A stretch of DNA of 64,000 bases from JARFVT01 sp036677425 (GTDB taxonomy: Bacteria; Pseudomonadota; Alphaproteobacteria; UBA8366; Aestuariispiraceae). Shown here piece by piece: positions 49,402 through 59,070 of the stretch. The position numbers and the translations under genes are program-made. The stretch spans positions 310,001 to 374,000 of the forward strand of contig JARFVT010000013.1 of NCBI GenBank assembly GCA_036677425.1, given 5' to 3'. Numbering within the stretch: position 1 is the first letter of the stretch; every line of letters starts with the position of its first letter. Under the pieces are notes generated by a model. It searched no databases. It was given only the letters and a program-made list of their open reading frames with translations, and was not told where the DNA came from.

Positions 49402-50691
49402 TTATTTTTGCATCTTTTCCCGCGCCACTGCTCGCCATGCAATATCGCGGCGGTAAAAACCATCGGGCCAGTTTATTTTATCAACCGCCATATATGCAGC
49501 ATCCCGTGCCTGTGTAACATTTTTACCAGTGGCACAGATATTTAATACTCGCCCGCCAATTGCGGTTAATTCACCATCATTATTTAATTTTGTTCCCGCA
49601 TGAAAAACTGTGCAGCTATCAATATTTTCAGCCATTTCAATATCTTTAATAACTGTATTTTTTTTATATTTAGCAGGGTATCCTGATGCTGCCATAACCA
49701 CATTAACGGCGCAATCATCATGCCAGTTAACCGTTATTTTATTTAAATTACCATCGGCGGCAGCCATAAATATATCGACAATATCTGATTTTAAACGCAA
49801 CATTAATGTCTGACATTCTGGATCACCAAAACGGATATTATATTCGATCAATCTTGGGCCTTTATCGGTAATCATTAGGCCAGCAAATAAAATGCCGTTA
49901 AATGGCGTGCCTTCATTAATCAAGCCGTTAATAGTTGGGGTTATTATATCATCAATTATTATTTTTTCCATAGCGGGGGTTAATATTGGTGCCGGTGAAT
50001 ATGCACCCATACCACCAGTATTAGGGCCTTTATCGCCATCAAATGCGGCCTTGTGATCTTGGGCAGAACCAAATGGCATGGCAATTTTACCGTCGCATAT
50101 GGCAAAATATGATAATTCTTCGCCACTCATAAATTCCTCAATGATAATTTCATTGCCTGCATCGCCAAAAATACCATTAATCATCGCATCATCGACGGCT
50201 TTTAATGCCATATCCATATCAGTAGCGACGGTTACCCCTTTACCAGCCGCCAAACCATCGGTTTTAATAACGATTGGCACGCCTTTATCGGTGATATAAT
50301 CTTTTGCCGCCTTAATATCACTGAATCTGGCATATTCGGCAGTCGGGATATTATATTTTTTCAGAAAATCTTTCATATGGCCTTTTGATGCTTCAAGCTT
50401 TGCCGCATCCATATTGGGGCCAAATGTTTTGATGCCATGTTGACGCAATTTATCGACTATACCCATAACCAATGGGGTTTCAGGGCCAATAACTACTAAA
50501 TTAATTTTTTTAGATATGCTAAATTCAACTATCTCATCTATATTTTCGGCATTAATATCAACGCATTGTGCCAGATTGGCGATGCCCGCATTGCCGGGCG
50601 CACATATTAATTGATGGCATTTTTTTGATTTGGCAATCGCCCAACAAAGGCTATGCTCACGTCCGCCACTACCAACCACTAAAATTTTCAT
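49402..50691 (-). CDS. purD: Phosphoribosylamine-glycine ligase
   Basis: GAR synthetase, the second step of purine synthesis. The ATP-grasp enzyme of 429 residues starts MKILVVGSGGREHSL, has GPETPLVMGIVD near residue 75, the ATP loop VIKTDGLAAGKGVTVA near 140, NTGGMGAYSPAP near 220 and the metal-binding RFGDPECQ near 285. The frame extends to an ATG at 50715; the one at 50691, eight bases after AAAGG, gives the family N-terminus. It is divergent from xseA. Confidence 0.96.
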   Translation of the reverse strand: MKILVVGSGGREHSLCWAIAKSKKCHQLICAPGNAGIANLAQCVDINAENIDEIVEFSISKKINLVVIGPETPLVMGIVDKLRQHGIKTFGPNMDAAKLEASKGHMKDFLKKYNIPTAEYARFSDIKAAKDYITDKGVPIVIKTDGLAAGKGVTVATDMDMALKAVDDAMINGIFGDAGNEIIIEEFMSGEELSYFAICDGKIAMPFGSAQDHKAAFDGDKGPNTGGMGAYSPAPILTPAMEKIIIDDIITPTINGLINEGTPFNGILFAGLMITDKGPRLIEYNIRFGDPECQTLMLRLKSDIVDIFMAAADGNLNKITVNWHDDCAVNVVMAASGYPAKYKKNTVIKDIEMAENIDSCTVFHAGTKLNNDGELTAIGGRVLNICATGKNVTQARDAAYMAVDKINWPDGFYRRDIAWRAVAREKMQK

Positions 50692-50792
50692 TCTTTGACC
50701 TTTTTTAATATTCATATGGCTAACATAACAAAATCTGCTATCAAAGCCATATCAAACTTGACCAATCATCAATAATATAGTCGGTTATAAAT

Positions 50793-52268
50793 ATGAATAG
50801 TAATAATACAAGTAATATGCCAGAATTTAGCGTTAGCGAGCTTTCACAATCTTTGAAGAAGACTGTGGAAAACGCTTATGGTTATGTACGCGTACGTGGT
50901 GAAATATCGGGGTTTAAGCGCGCCACATCGGGGCATTTATATATGGCATTAAAAGATAGTAATTCATTGATTGATGCGGTTTGTTGGCGCGGGCAGGCAG
51001 CAAGATTAGGGGTTGAACCAGAAGATGGATTAGAAGTAATCGTAACGGGTAGAATTACCACATATCCGGGGCGTTCAAAATATCAAATAATCATTGATCA
51101 TATGCAAATAGCGGGTGAGGGCGCATTATTAAAATTACTACAAGACCGCAAGAAAAAGCTTTTATCCGAAGGGTTGTTTGATGATGCAAAAAAACAAAAA
51201 ATTCCATATTTACCAAAGGTTATCGGGGTTATAACATCACCAACAGGTGCGGTTTTCAGCGATATAATACATCGATTAAATGATCGTTTTCCACGCCATG
51301 TAATATTATGGCCGGTTAATGTCCAGGGCGATAATGCGGCAAGTGAAATTATTGCCGCTATAAATGGTTTTAATGAGGCAAGTTTGAATAATATGATAAT
51401 GCCAGATTTAATAATAATCGCCCGTGGCGGTGGCAGTTTAGAAGATTTATGGTGTTTTAATGATGAAATGCTTGTACGTGCGGTTGTTAATAGCAGAATC
51501 CCTATAATTTCTGCCATTGGTCATGAGACAGATACTAGCCTGATTGATTTTGCCAGTGATAAGCGTGCGCCGACACCAACAGCAGCAGCAGAAATGGCTG
51601 TACCCGTACGCATTGAATTAATGGCGCAATTATCAAGTCTATCAAGTCGCACCGTCAATGTCATTAATATTAAGCTTAAGAATCAATATCGCCATATTGA
51701 AAATTTATCGCGTGGGTTGCCCAATGCCGATAATCTTCTTGCCAATGCCAATCAACGGCTTGATGAACATAGCGATAGATTAAATAATGCGGTTAATAAT
51801 TGTTTTTCATCCATTCAACAGCGATTAAATATATTATCTAACCTTTTGCTCAGCCCTACGCAAATATTAAATAGTCATAATATTAAGCTGGATAATTTGA
51901 ACAAGCGTACGCGTATGGCTGTTGAAAAAATATATCAAATTAAACGAACTAGATATGGTTCGGCGCAGCTGGATTATAGATTACATGATAATATTTATAA
52001 AATAATTAAACAGCGGGCATATGGATTATCGCAAATATGGCGTAATTTAGAGAATCTATCGCATATTAAAATATTAAAGCGTGGTTTTGCCTTGGTGCGT
52101 AACAATAAAGGCGATGTGATTAAATCATCCGCAACAATAAAAAATGGTGATAATATATCAATCATGTTGGGTGATCAAAAGCCGATTGCTGCCGTTATTG
52201 CTGGAAATATAATTAAAAAAGCAAAAATAAATAAAAAAACAGACGACCGCCAACAAAAATTATTTTAG
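50793..52268 (+). CDS. xseA: Exodeoxyribonuclease VII large subunit
   Basis: A 491-residue nuclease subunit. The N-terminal OB fold (about 10-110) begins FSVSELSQSLKKTVE; the catalytic domain has IGVITSPTGAVFSDI near residue 150, ARGGGSLEDLWCFNDE near 210 and SAIGHETDTSLIDFASDKRAPTPTAAAE near 246 (read as GHETDTSLIDF and RAPTPTAAAE); a long coiled coil (about 275-420) precedes the C-terminal LKRGFALVRN. xseB is not adjacent. The M23 peptidase follows 26 bases later. Confidence 0.96.
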   Translation: MNSNNTSNMPEFSVSELSQSLKKTVENAYGYVRVRGEISGFKRATSGHLYMALKDSNSLIDAVCWRGQAARLGVEPEDGLEVIVTGRITTYPGRSKYQIIIDHMQIAGEGALLKLLQDRKKKLLSEGLFDDAKKQKIPYLPKVIGVITSPTGAVFSDIIHRLNDRFPRHVILWPVNVQGDNAASEIIAAINGFNEASLNNMIMPDLIIIARGGGSLEDLWCFNDEMLVRAVVNSRIPIISAIGHETDTSLIDFASDKRAPTPTAAAEMAVPVRIELMAQLSSLSSRTVNVINIKLKNQYRHIENLSRGLPNADNLLANANQRLDEHSDRLNNAVNNCFSSIQQRLNILSNLLLSPTQILNSHNIKLDNLNKRTRMAVEKIYQIKRTRYGSAQLDYRLHDNIYKIIKQRAYGLSQIWRNLENLSHIKILKRGFALVRNNKGDVIKSSATIKNGDNISIMLGDQKPIAAVIAGNIIKKAKINKKTDDRQQKLF

Positions 52269-52294
52269 AAATTGGATTAAGGAAAATCATCATA

Positions 52295-53134
52295 ATGTAT
52301 AAATTATATATTTTAATATTTGGCCTTTTTGTTGGTTTTATAGCTACTAATTCTGCTTATGCTAATCGATTGCAGCTTGATGGTAACTTCACCCAAGGTG
52401 GCATTGCTATTGGTCATACCGCTGGTGATGCAAAGGTTAATTTTGATGGTCGTGATTTGCGCGTTTCTAATGACGGGGTCTTTATCATTGGTTTCCATCG
52501 TGATGATATTGGCATAAAGCAGTTAAATATTAAATTTAAAGATGGTCATATTGAAACAAGAGGCATTGAAATAAAGCCACGCCAATTTAATATTCAACGC
52601 ATAAATGGATTAGCTCCAGCCCAAGTATCACCACAAAAATCACCTGCGGCAGCTGCCATATTAAAACGCATCGGCGAAGATTCTGCATTGATTAAGGCGG
52701 CGCGGTTAATTGACCGCGATAAAATATGGTTTTTAGATCAATTTATTTGGCCTGCGCGGGGTAAGATATCAGGTGTATATGGATCACAACGCATACTTAA
52801 TGGCATTGCAAAATCGCCTCATTATGGCGTTGATATCGCCGCGAATGCAGGTGATCAAGTAATCGCCCCTGCAAGTGGTGTTATTGTTGTGGCACATCCA
52901 GATATGTATTATTCTGGTGGCACAATCTTGCTTGATCATGGGCATGGCTTAATGTCGGCATTTTTACATATGCAATCATTATCAGTGGTTGAGGGGCAGT
53001 TTATCAATCAAGGTGATAAATTAGGAACGATCGGTGCAACTGGTCGTGCCACAGGGGCGCATCTTGATTGGCGCATGAATTGGTTTAACAAACGCATTGA
53101 CCCGCAATTATTGATCAATGACAGCCCAGAATAG
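52295..53134 (+). CDS. Secreted M23 (LytM) metallopeptidase
   Basis: A 279-residue peptidoglycan endopeptidase or LytM-type activator. The signal peptide ends near ANSAYA-NR (residue 23). After a beta-rich N-terminal domain, the LytM domain (about 150-275) has WPARGKISGVYG, the zinc ligands in HYGVDIAANAGD (His and Asp), LLDHGHGLMSAFLHM and GATGRATGAHLDWRM. All four expected ligand and catalytic positions are present, so it should be active in the periplasm. GGA stands before the ATG. It may be co-transcribed with xseA. Confidence 0.9.
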   Translation: MYKLYILIFGLFVGFIATNSAYANRLQLDGNFTQGGIAIGHTAGDAKVNFDGRDLRVSNDGVFIIGFHRDDIGIKQLNIKFKDGHIETRGIEIKPRQFNIQRINGLAPAQVSPQKSPAAAAILKRIGEDSALIKAARLIDRDKIWFLDQFIWPARGKISGVYGSQRILNGIAKSPHYGVDIAANAGDQVIAPASGVIVVAHPDMYYSGGTILLDHGHGLMSAFLHMQSLSVVEGQFINQGDKLGTIGATGRATGAHLDWRMNWFNKRIDPQLLINDSPE

Positions 53135-53158
53135 CAGCTAATATGATTGAAATTATAC

Positions 53159-53620
53159 ATGTTTAATATTTATATTGATGCAGACGCTTGCCCCGTCAAA
53201 GATGAATGTTTCAAGGTCGCAGGCAGGCATGGGATAAAATCATATGTGGTGGCAAATAGCTATCTTCGATTACCGCAATCACCATTGATAGAATTAATGG
53301 TGGTAAGCGATGGTTTTGATGCCGCCGATGATTGGATTGCCGATAATATCAAGGCAGATGATATTGCCATAACCGCAGATATTCCATTGGCTGATAGATG
53401 TCTAAAGGCGGGTGCTGTTGTTATTAATCACACGGGTAAAATATTTACTAGTAACACCATAGGTATGTCGCTTGCCATGCGTGATTTAAACAGCCATCTA
53501 CGTGATAGTGGTGAAATAACTGGCTACAACAAACCATTTGGCAATAAAGACAGGTCATTGTTTTTAAATATATTGGATAATTCAATTGTTAAAAATAAAA
53601 TAAATATTAAAAATAATTGA
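53159..53620 (+). CDS. YaiI/UPF0178 (DUF188) family protein
   Basis: A 153-residue protein starting MFNIYIDADACPVKDE, the family signature with paired acidic residues, then VVSDGFDAADDWIADN, DIAITADIPLADRCL near residue 75 and GEITGYNKPFGNKDRSLFL. The PIN-like acidic cluster suggests a nuclease fold, but function is unproved. The frame opens at a TTG at 53147; the ATG at 53159 gives the proper start. It lies 24 bases after the M23 gene. Confidence 0.9.
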   Translation: MFNIYIDADACPVKDECFKVAGRHGIKSYVVANSYLRLPQSPLIELMVVSDGFDAADDWIADNIKADDIAITADIPLADRCLKAGAVVINHTGKIFTSNTIGMSLAMRDLNSHLRDSGEITGYNKPFGNKDRSLFLNILDNSIVKNKINIKNN

Positions 53621-53679
53621 ACTATTATAATTATTCCATATATTCATTAAGAATATAAAGACTATGACAGGATATGAAT

Positions 53680-54324
53680 ATGGAAGATGAAACAAACGAG
53701 CTGCTTGTCGCCAATAAAAAATGGGCAAAAGAACAAACAGAAATTGATCCAGAATTTTTTAGCCGTCTGATCAAAGCTCAAACCCCAAAATATTTATGGA
53801 TTGGTTGTTCTGATAGTAGGGTCCCCGCCAATGAGATTGTTGGCTTGCCGCCAGGTGAAATGTTTGTCCATCGTAATATTGCAAATATTGTCCCTCATGG
53901 CGACCCAAATTGTTTATCGGTTATACAATATGCAGTTGAAATATTAAATGTCGAACATATAGTCGTCGCAGGTCATTATGGTTGTGGCGGTATTGCTGCT
54001 GCGATGAGCAATGAATATCACGGTCAAATTGATAATTGGTTGGTGCATATTAAAGATATTTATCGTAAACATTATGACGAATTGCAAATGATAAAAGATG
54101 ATGAAAAGCGCGCTAATCGTCTGTGTGATTTAAATATCATTACTCAAGTCAGCAATGTGGCGCGAACATCAATCGTGCAAAGGGCATGGCACAGGGGTAA
54201 ATCGTTAACCTTGCATGGTTGGGTTTACAGCCTTGAAGATGGCATTTTAAATGACTTGGGTGTTGAAATGAATAGCCATAATAGCCTGCATCCTGCATAT
54301 CACTTAAATACGGAGGATAGTTAA
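53680..54324 (+). CDS. Beta-class carbonic anhydrase
   Basis: Interconverts CO2 and bicarbonate. The 214 residues have the zinc and catalytic dyad motif WIGCSDSRVPANE near residue 42, VHRNIANIVPHGDPN near 66, and the second zinc motif VVAGHYGCGGI near 98 with His and Cys. The ATG at 53680 is seven bases after AGGA; an ATG at 53674 is too close to it. The length is normal for the class, comparable with E. coli Can. Confidence 0.95.
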   Translation: MEDETNELLVANKKWAKEQTEIDPEFFSRLIKAQTPKYLWIGCSDSRVPANEIVGLPPGEMFVHRNIANIVPHGDPNCLSVIQYAVEILNVEHIVVAGHYGCGGIAAAMSNEYHGQIDNWLVHIKDIYRKHYDELQMIKDDEKRANRLCDLNIITQVSNVARTSIVQRAWHRGKSLTLHGWVYSLEDGILNDLGVEMNSHNSLHPAYHLNTEDS

Positions 54325-54642
54325 GGGCGCGCGGCTAAAATAATACGGGTTAAATAATAGTTGTATATTTTAATGGCATCATGATACCCTAAATATATAA
54401 TTTATAACAAGCGATGATTAATATGCAAAGTTTCATTAGACAATATGATATGGCGGCAACCCATGTGGTAACTCATATCGAACGACGACGACAAATAATT
54501 TAAAATGCCGCATATCAATTATGGCCGCAACCATTGTTGTCGCAAGCTTATATAAAGTTCAATATATTTCATTATATTTAAAACAGCTTATTCATAGCTT
54601 ATTTAGCGACAATGAATAATATATATTGTCAGAGAAGTTATC
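54325..54642. other. Intergenic stretch without a supportable gene
   Basis: 318 bases between carbonic anhydrase and the GNAT gene. A 26-codon frame at 54423-54503 (MQSFIRQYDMAATHVV) has no ribosome-binding site and no known family. The rest is AT-rich. Confidence 0.5.
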
Positions 54643-55143
54643 ATGCCTTTTATAATCACTAAACAATCATCTTTGGATGTTAAAAATATACAATTGCTTA
54701 TCGAAAATGCCTTTGGTATTGATCGGCATAAGCGGGTTGTGTATAAATTTCGTAAATCAATTGCACATCTACCCGATCTTTGTTTCATTGCAAATCATCA
54801 AGATAAACTTGTCGGATCAATAGAATTTTGGCCGGTTAAATTACCCAATCAACAGATCATACCATTATTAGGCCCGCTTGCCGTGGATAGCGATTGGCAT
54901 GGTAAAGGCGTTGGGCGCGCATTGGTTAAATATGGTATTGATGCGGTTAAAGCCCAAGGATTTAATGCCTTAATAATTGTTGGCGATCCCATATATTACG
55001 CACCATTTGGTTTTAATATTGATGTGGTTGATAGGCTTAAATTGCCAGGTGATGTAACGCCGCTTACATTCATGGGGGTGGAGTTCAAAGCCCAAAGCTT
55101 AGCAAATTTATCGGGTAATATTTTGCCTATAAAGGTTGCTTGA
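54643..55143 (+). CDS. GNAT-family N-acetyltransferase (YhbS-like)
   Basis: A 166-residue GNAT enzyme: N-terminal beta strands with RHKRVVYKFRKS, the acetyl-CoA motif A LLGPLAVDSDWHGKGVGRALV with Q/RxxGxG/A-like GKGVGRA near residue 90, and IVGDPIYYAPFGFN near residue 118. The YYAPFGF segment is typical of the YhbS subgroup. The acceptor is unknown. It is a single gene ahead of the aldolase. Confidence 0.88.
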   Translation: MPFIITKQSSLDVKNIQLLIENAFGIDRHKRVVYKFRKSIAHLPDLCFIANHQDKLVGSIEFWPVKLPNQQIIPLLGPLAVDSDWHGKGVGRALVKYGIDAVKAQGFNALIIVGDPIYYAPFGFNIDVVDRLKLPGDVTPLTFMGVEFKAQSLANLSGNILPIKVA

Positions 55144-55224
55144 TATATTATGTTTAAATTTATCATGCTTGCATAATATTAGCACATATTTTAAACCATT
55201 AACAAATAACCATAGGAGAATATA

Positions 55225-56301
55225 ATGTCAGTAGGATTAAAAGCAGGCGTAGTTAGTGGCGATCAATATATTACATTGATTGAAAATTGCAAAGAAAATG
55301 GCTTTGCCTTGCCCGCCGTTAATGTGATTGGTACAAGTTCGATTAATGCGGTGATGGAAGCGGCGGCAAAAAATAAATCAGATATCATTATTCAATTATC
55401 CAATGGCGGGGCGCAATTTTATGCGGGTGCGGGCATGGCGGACGGCGCAAAGGCCAAGGTCATTGGCGCAGTATCTGCGGCACAACATGTGCATTTATTG
55501 GCGCAACATTACGGTATTTGTGTCGTTTTACATACAGATCATGCCAATAAAAAATTAATCCCGTGGATTGATGAATTATTGGATCATGGCGAAGCATATT
55601 TTAAAGCCAATGGCAGGCCGTTATTTTCATCTCATATGCTTGATTTATCCGAAGAGCCAATAACGGAAAATATTGATGAATGCGCCAAAATGTTAACTCG
55701 CATGGCAAAAATTGATATGTCATTGGAAATTGAATTGGGTGTTACTGGCGGTGAAGAAGATGGCGTTGGGTCAGATATCGACATGGAAGCCGCTGATAAT
55801 TCAAAGCTTTATACCCAACCAGAAGACGTGCTTTACGCCCATAAACGCCTTGCGCCAATTGGTCATTATACCTTGGCGGCATCATTTGGTAATGTGCATG
55901 GGGTTTATAAGCCGGGGAATGTAAAATTGCGGCCAGAAATTTTAAAGGCCTCGCAAGAAATGGTGATGAATGCAATAAATTCGGATAAAAACCCATTGAA
56001 TTTAGTATTTCATGGCGGATCTGGTTCAGAAAAAGATAAAATAAGCCAAGCGATTGAATATGGCGTATTTAAAATGAATATCGATACGGATACGCAATTT
56101 GCCACTGCCAATGGTGTTGGTAAATATGTTGCGGCGCATAATGAAGCGTTCTTCCATCAAATTCACCCTGAAAGCGGCAAACCTTTGAAGAAATTTTATG
56201 ACCCAAGAAAATGGTTGCGCCAAGCAGAATTAAGCATGGTTGAACGGCTGGACGAAGCCTGTAACGATCTTGGATCAACGGGTAAATCGATCGCCATATA
56301 A
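55225..56301 (+). CDS. fba: Fructose-bisphosphate aldolase, class II
   Basis: Zinc aldolase of 358 residues, the long E. coli FbaA type (class IIA): ENGFALPAVNVIGTSSINAVME near residue 25 (in part FALPAVNVIGTSS), VVLHTDHANKK with the zinc His and catalytic Asp near 110, ELGVTGGEEDG near 180, AASFGNVHGVYKPG and the phosphate loop VFHGGSGSEKDKI near 265. AGGAG stands before the ATG. It ends 20 bases before a strong hairpin at 56321. No other glycolytic gene is near. Confidence 0.96.
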   Translation: MSVGLKAGVVSGDQYITLIENCKENGFALPAVNVIGTSSINAVMEAAAKNKSDIIIQLSNGGAQFYAGAGMADGAKAKVIGAVSAAQHVHLLAQHYGICVVLHTDHANKKLIPWIDELLDHGEAYFKANGRPLFSSHMLDLSEEPITENIDECAKMLTRMAKIDMSLEIELGVTGGEEDGVGSDIDMEAADNSKLYTQPEDVLYAHKRLAPIGHYTLAASFGNVHGVYKPGNVKLRPEILKASQEMVMNAINSDKNPLNLVFHGGSGSEKDKISQAIEYGVFKMNIDTDTQFATANGVGKYVAAHNEAFFHQIHPESGKPLKKFYDPRKWLRQAELSMVERLDEACNDLGSTGKSIAI

Positions 56302-56320
56302 CTTTATTTTTATTAAGTTA

Positions 56321-56367
56321 AATAATCCACTATCCCATCAAATATATTGATAAAGGATAGTGGATAT
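56321..56367. terminator. Terminator hairpin after fba; left 47-bp direct repeat
   Basis: ATCCACTATCC and GGATAGTGGAT form an 11-bp stem with a loop of about 20 bases. The whole 47 bases recur in the same orientation at 60385-60431 with two mismatches, both in the loop. See the findings for the island interpretation. Confidence 0.85.
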
Positions 56368-56590
56368 TATAGTTTTAAAGCCAAGCATTGATATAGATTC
56401 CCACGCGCCATAATATCCAGATAATTTAAATATTTCACCATAGTACGAATATCTTTGATGTGAATTATGTTATGTTCTTATTTAACCTGATATAAATATA
56501 CTATATATAGTTGCATAAATGAATAGAACCACCATATACTAACCTATGGTATAATAATACCATTAAAAATAACTTTAGATATTATATGGG

Positions 56591-58570
56591 ATGTATGTGG
56601 TATTGCAAATAGTGCAGAATATTAAACAATTTTTAGAAAAAATTAAACGATCATTATTAAAGAAAATAGCCATAATTAGGATTAAGTTATGGCGCATTAA
56701 CCGTAGATTAGGTGAATGGTTTTTTGGTATGGGTGTGTTTACTTATGTGATTTTATCCAGCGTCATAATGGCAACAGGAGTGAATTTTAGTTCAGATATT
56801 CAACAATTTATCGAAAAACAATATATTAAACCCGATAGCATAGAGAGATATTTTAATATATTTTCTACGCTTGGTGGCGCACTTGCGGGCGCATCTTTAT
56901 TGATGTTTTCCCTAATTCTTTTTGCTATTCAAGTTAATGTGGAAAAATTGCCGCATAAGATATTTAAACATGTTGGCTTTGATCATAAGCTTATTTACGC
57001 TTTTCTTATATCATTTGTACTTGCGACTATAGTTATTATTTTATCTGCATTGCCCGATAACAAATTTATGGCCCTTATCGGAATATTTGGGCTTTATGCA
57101 ACCAGCATGATAATAATATGTTTTATATGGTCATACAAGCGGATGCTATATTTGATTAGCCCGACGGATCAGCTTGACGCAATAATATCAGATGCACATA
57201 AATATGGCAAGAAATGGCAAAAATATGCGGAAAACTTTATGCTGCTTGCCAATCATTTTAAACCATCAAATAAAACACCCAATGGAATTGACCCAATAAG
57301 ACAAAAGTTTTTAGTGCATAATGAGTATTGGTCAGATGAATTACAAAATACTGTAGATAACGTCGCAGCCATAGCCAAAAGATTGGCTGAATCTAATGAT
57401 CATCAAATTAGCCTAAAAGCCTTATTATCTATCTATGAAATAAATGAAGCTTATATCAAAGTTAAGGGTAAAACTTTTTATAATAGTTATCCATTAAGTG
57501 AAAATAATTTAGTAACAGATGCTTTTATAACCCATAGTTTAGAAAGCTTACGTCAAATTAGCAGGCAGGCAATTAACAATGGTGATGAAAATTTATTAAA
57601 AAATTGCTTCGAGACATTTAAATCACTAGCAATAGCATATATCAATATTGATTATGGCGATGAATATTCATGTAAGAAACATCACGCTGCCCTTGCATCG
57701 GATTACTTAATCGCGACCATGATGAAAGTAATCCCGCATAACATGCCCGATATATTGATGGATGGTATTGGGTATTTAGAGGAAATTGCCATCGACGCAT
57801 TGGAAAAAAATGCAATCCAAAATATGGCTAATATAATTGGTAATATTGCTGAAATTTATTCTACATCTGCGATGAAAATTGAATATAGTAATCTAATCGA
57901 AACAGGGATAACATCTATTTCTAAATTTCAAATGCATCGTATTTTCCACGATGACGGCGATAAACGTTGTGATTTTAATTCATTAAATTCAAATATTAAA
58001 CTTCTGACCCAAAAAGCATTATCAATTGAAGAATTAGCATTTGTAAAAACACACCGTTATCAACTTGCGCCATATTATTCAGAAAATAATTCAGAAAGCT
58101 TCATTAATTTTCTTTCACGTATAACAAATGAAATTTTGTTGGGAGAATATGAAAATGACGAGGCATTAAATATTGTTAAAAATATTGAATCTTGGGCGGT
58201 GGATATTGATAAAGATAGCAGAGAAATATTATTATTATCAATTGAAAATAAAAGCTCGTTAGTTTTTGATATTCTATATTTGATAAAAACTGTAGTTGAA
58301 TGTTTATTGGATTTAACAAATGCAAAAAATCTTGATATTGATACACAAAAAAACCTTGAAAGTATGGCTTTATCATTGGTTAGCGTATATTTAAAAATTC
58401 CAACCGATGAAACAGCTATCATATATACATACCGTGAAAATATTGATTGCCTATCTATAAATTTGAGATCAAATAAGAAGAACTTAAATAAAACAGAATA
58501 TAGTAAAAGAATATCAAAAATAATAGAAAACTTTATAAAAAATTGTACTACCAATAGAAAATCATTTTAA
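56591..58570 (+). CDS. Large membrane protein of unknown function
   Basis: A 659-residue protein. The N-terminal 200 residues hold four hydrophobic helices (about 46-66, 94-114, 133-152 and 158-178) with ALAGASLLMFSLILFAIQV in the second, which recalls DUF2254-type membrane proteins. The remaining 460 residues are cytoplasmic, helical and repeat-like, with LKALLSIYEINEAY and LVTDAFITHSLESL segments, but no recognised catalytic motif. ATG at 56591 has no clear Shine-Dalgarno. It is the only intact gene between the two direct repeats. Its context, with IS and repeats, suggests acquired cargo; defence or stress functions are speculation. Confidence 0.75.
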   Translation: MYVVLQIVQNIKQFLEKIKRSLLKKIAIIRIKLWRINRRLGEWFFGMGVFTYVILSSVIMATGVNFSSDIQQFIEKQYIKPDSIERYFNIFSTLGGALAGASLLMFSLILFAIQVNVEKLPHKIFKHVGFDHKLIYAFLISFVLATIVIILSALPDNKFMALIGIFGLYATSMIIICFIWSYKRMLYLISPTDQLDAIISDAHKYGKKWQKYAENFMLLANHFKPSNKTPNGIDPIRQKFLVHNEYWSDELQNTVDNVAAIAKRLAESNDHQISLKALLSIYEINEAYIKVKGKTFYNSYPLSENNLVTDAFITHSLESLRQISRQAINNGDENLLKNCFETFKSLAIAYINIDYGDEYSCKKHHAALASDYLIATMMKVIPHNMPDILMDGIGYLEEIAIDALEKNAIQNMANIIGNIAEIYSTSAMKIEYSNLIETGITSISKFQMHRIFHDDGDKRCDFNSLNSNIKLLTQKALSIEELAFVKTHRYQLAPYYSENNSESFINFLSRITNEILLGEYENDEALNIVKNIESWAVDIDKDSREILLLSIENKSSLVFDILYLIKTVVECLLDLTNAKNLDIDTQKNLESMALSLVSVYLKIPTDETAIIYTYRENIDCLSINLRSNKKNLNKTEYSKRISKIIENFIKNCTTNRKSF

Positions 58571-58722
58571 AATAATTATTGGATCAATAGACCCTACAAA
58601 TAAGGGTAATTTTGGATATGCTGTAGATAATATAATATGATATTAGTGATCAGGTAATGCTCCCTAAAAATAATAGTTTTTATAAGTAGAATTTTCTCGT
58701 AATTTAAATCAGGAGATTTTAC

Positions 58723-59070
58723 ATGAAGAATTCACGTTACCCAGACAGCCAAATTATTAATATTTTGAAACAAGCAGAAGCAGGAACGCCTGTGTCAGCC
58801 CTTTGTCGAGAACATGGCATGAGCAGTGCTTCATTTTATAAATGGCGTTCTAAATATGGCGGCATGGACGCATCAATGATGACGAGAATGAAAGAGCTTG
58901 AGGCTGAAAATACATGTTTAAAAAAGATGTATGCTGATGTTCAGTTACAAAATGATGTTATCAAGGAAGCCATGTTAAAAACTGGTAAGGCCATTCCATC
59001 GAAAGAGAATGGCACAGAGTTTTATTTTAAAGAAACGGTTAAATATTCGACAGGCTTGTTATATTTTTAA
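58723..59070 (+). CDS. IS3-family transposase OrfA
   Basis: A 115-residue frame with the OrfA helix-turn-helix AGTPVSALCREHGMSSASFYKW and coiled helix MKELEAENTCLKKMYADVQLQ; homology ends near AMLKTG (about residue 89), after which the frame runs on into the start of orfB. AGGAG stands before the ATG. Confidence 0.85.
   Translation: MKNSRYPDSQIINILKQAEAGTPVSALCREHGMSSASFYKWRSKYGGMDASMMTRMKELEAENTCLKKMYADVQLQNDVIKEAMLKTGKAIPSKENGTEFYFKETVKYSTGLLYF

Noticed and set aside
54423..54503. 26-codon ORF between carbonic anhydrase and GNAT
   Set aside because: No ribosome-binding site and no sign of coding constraint.
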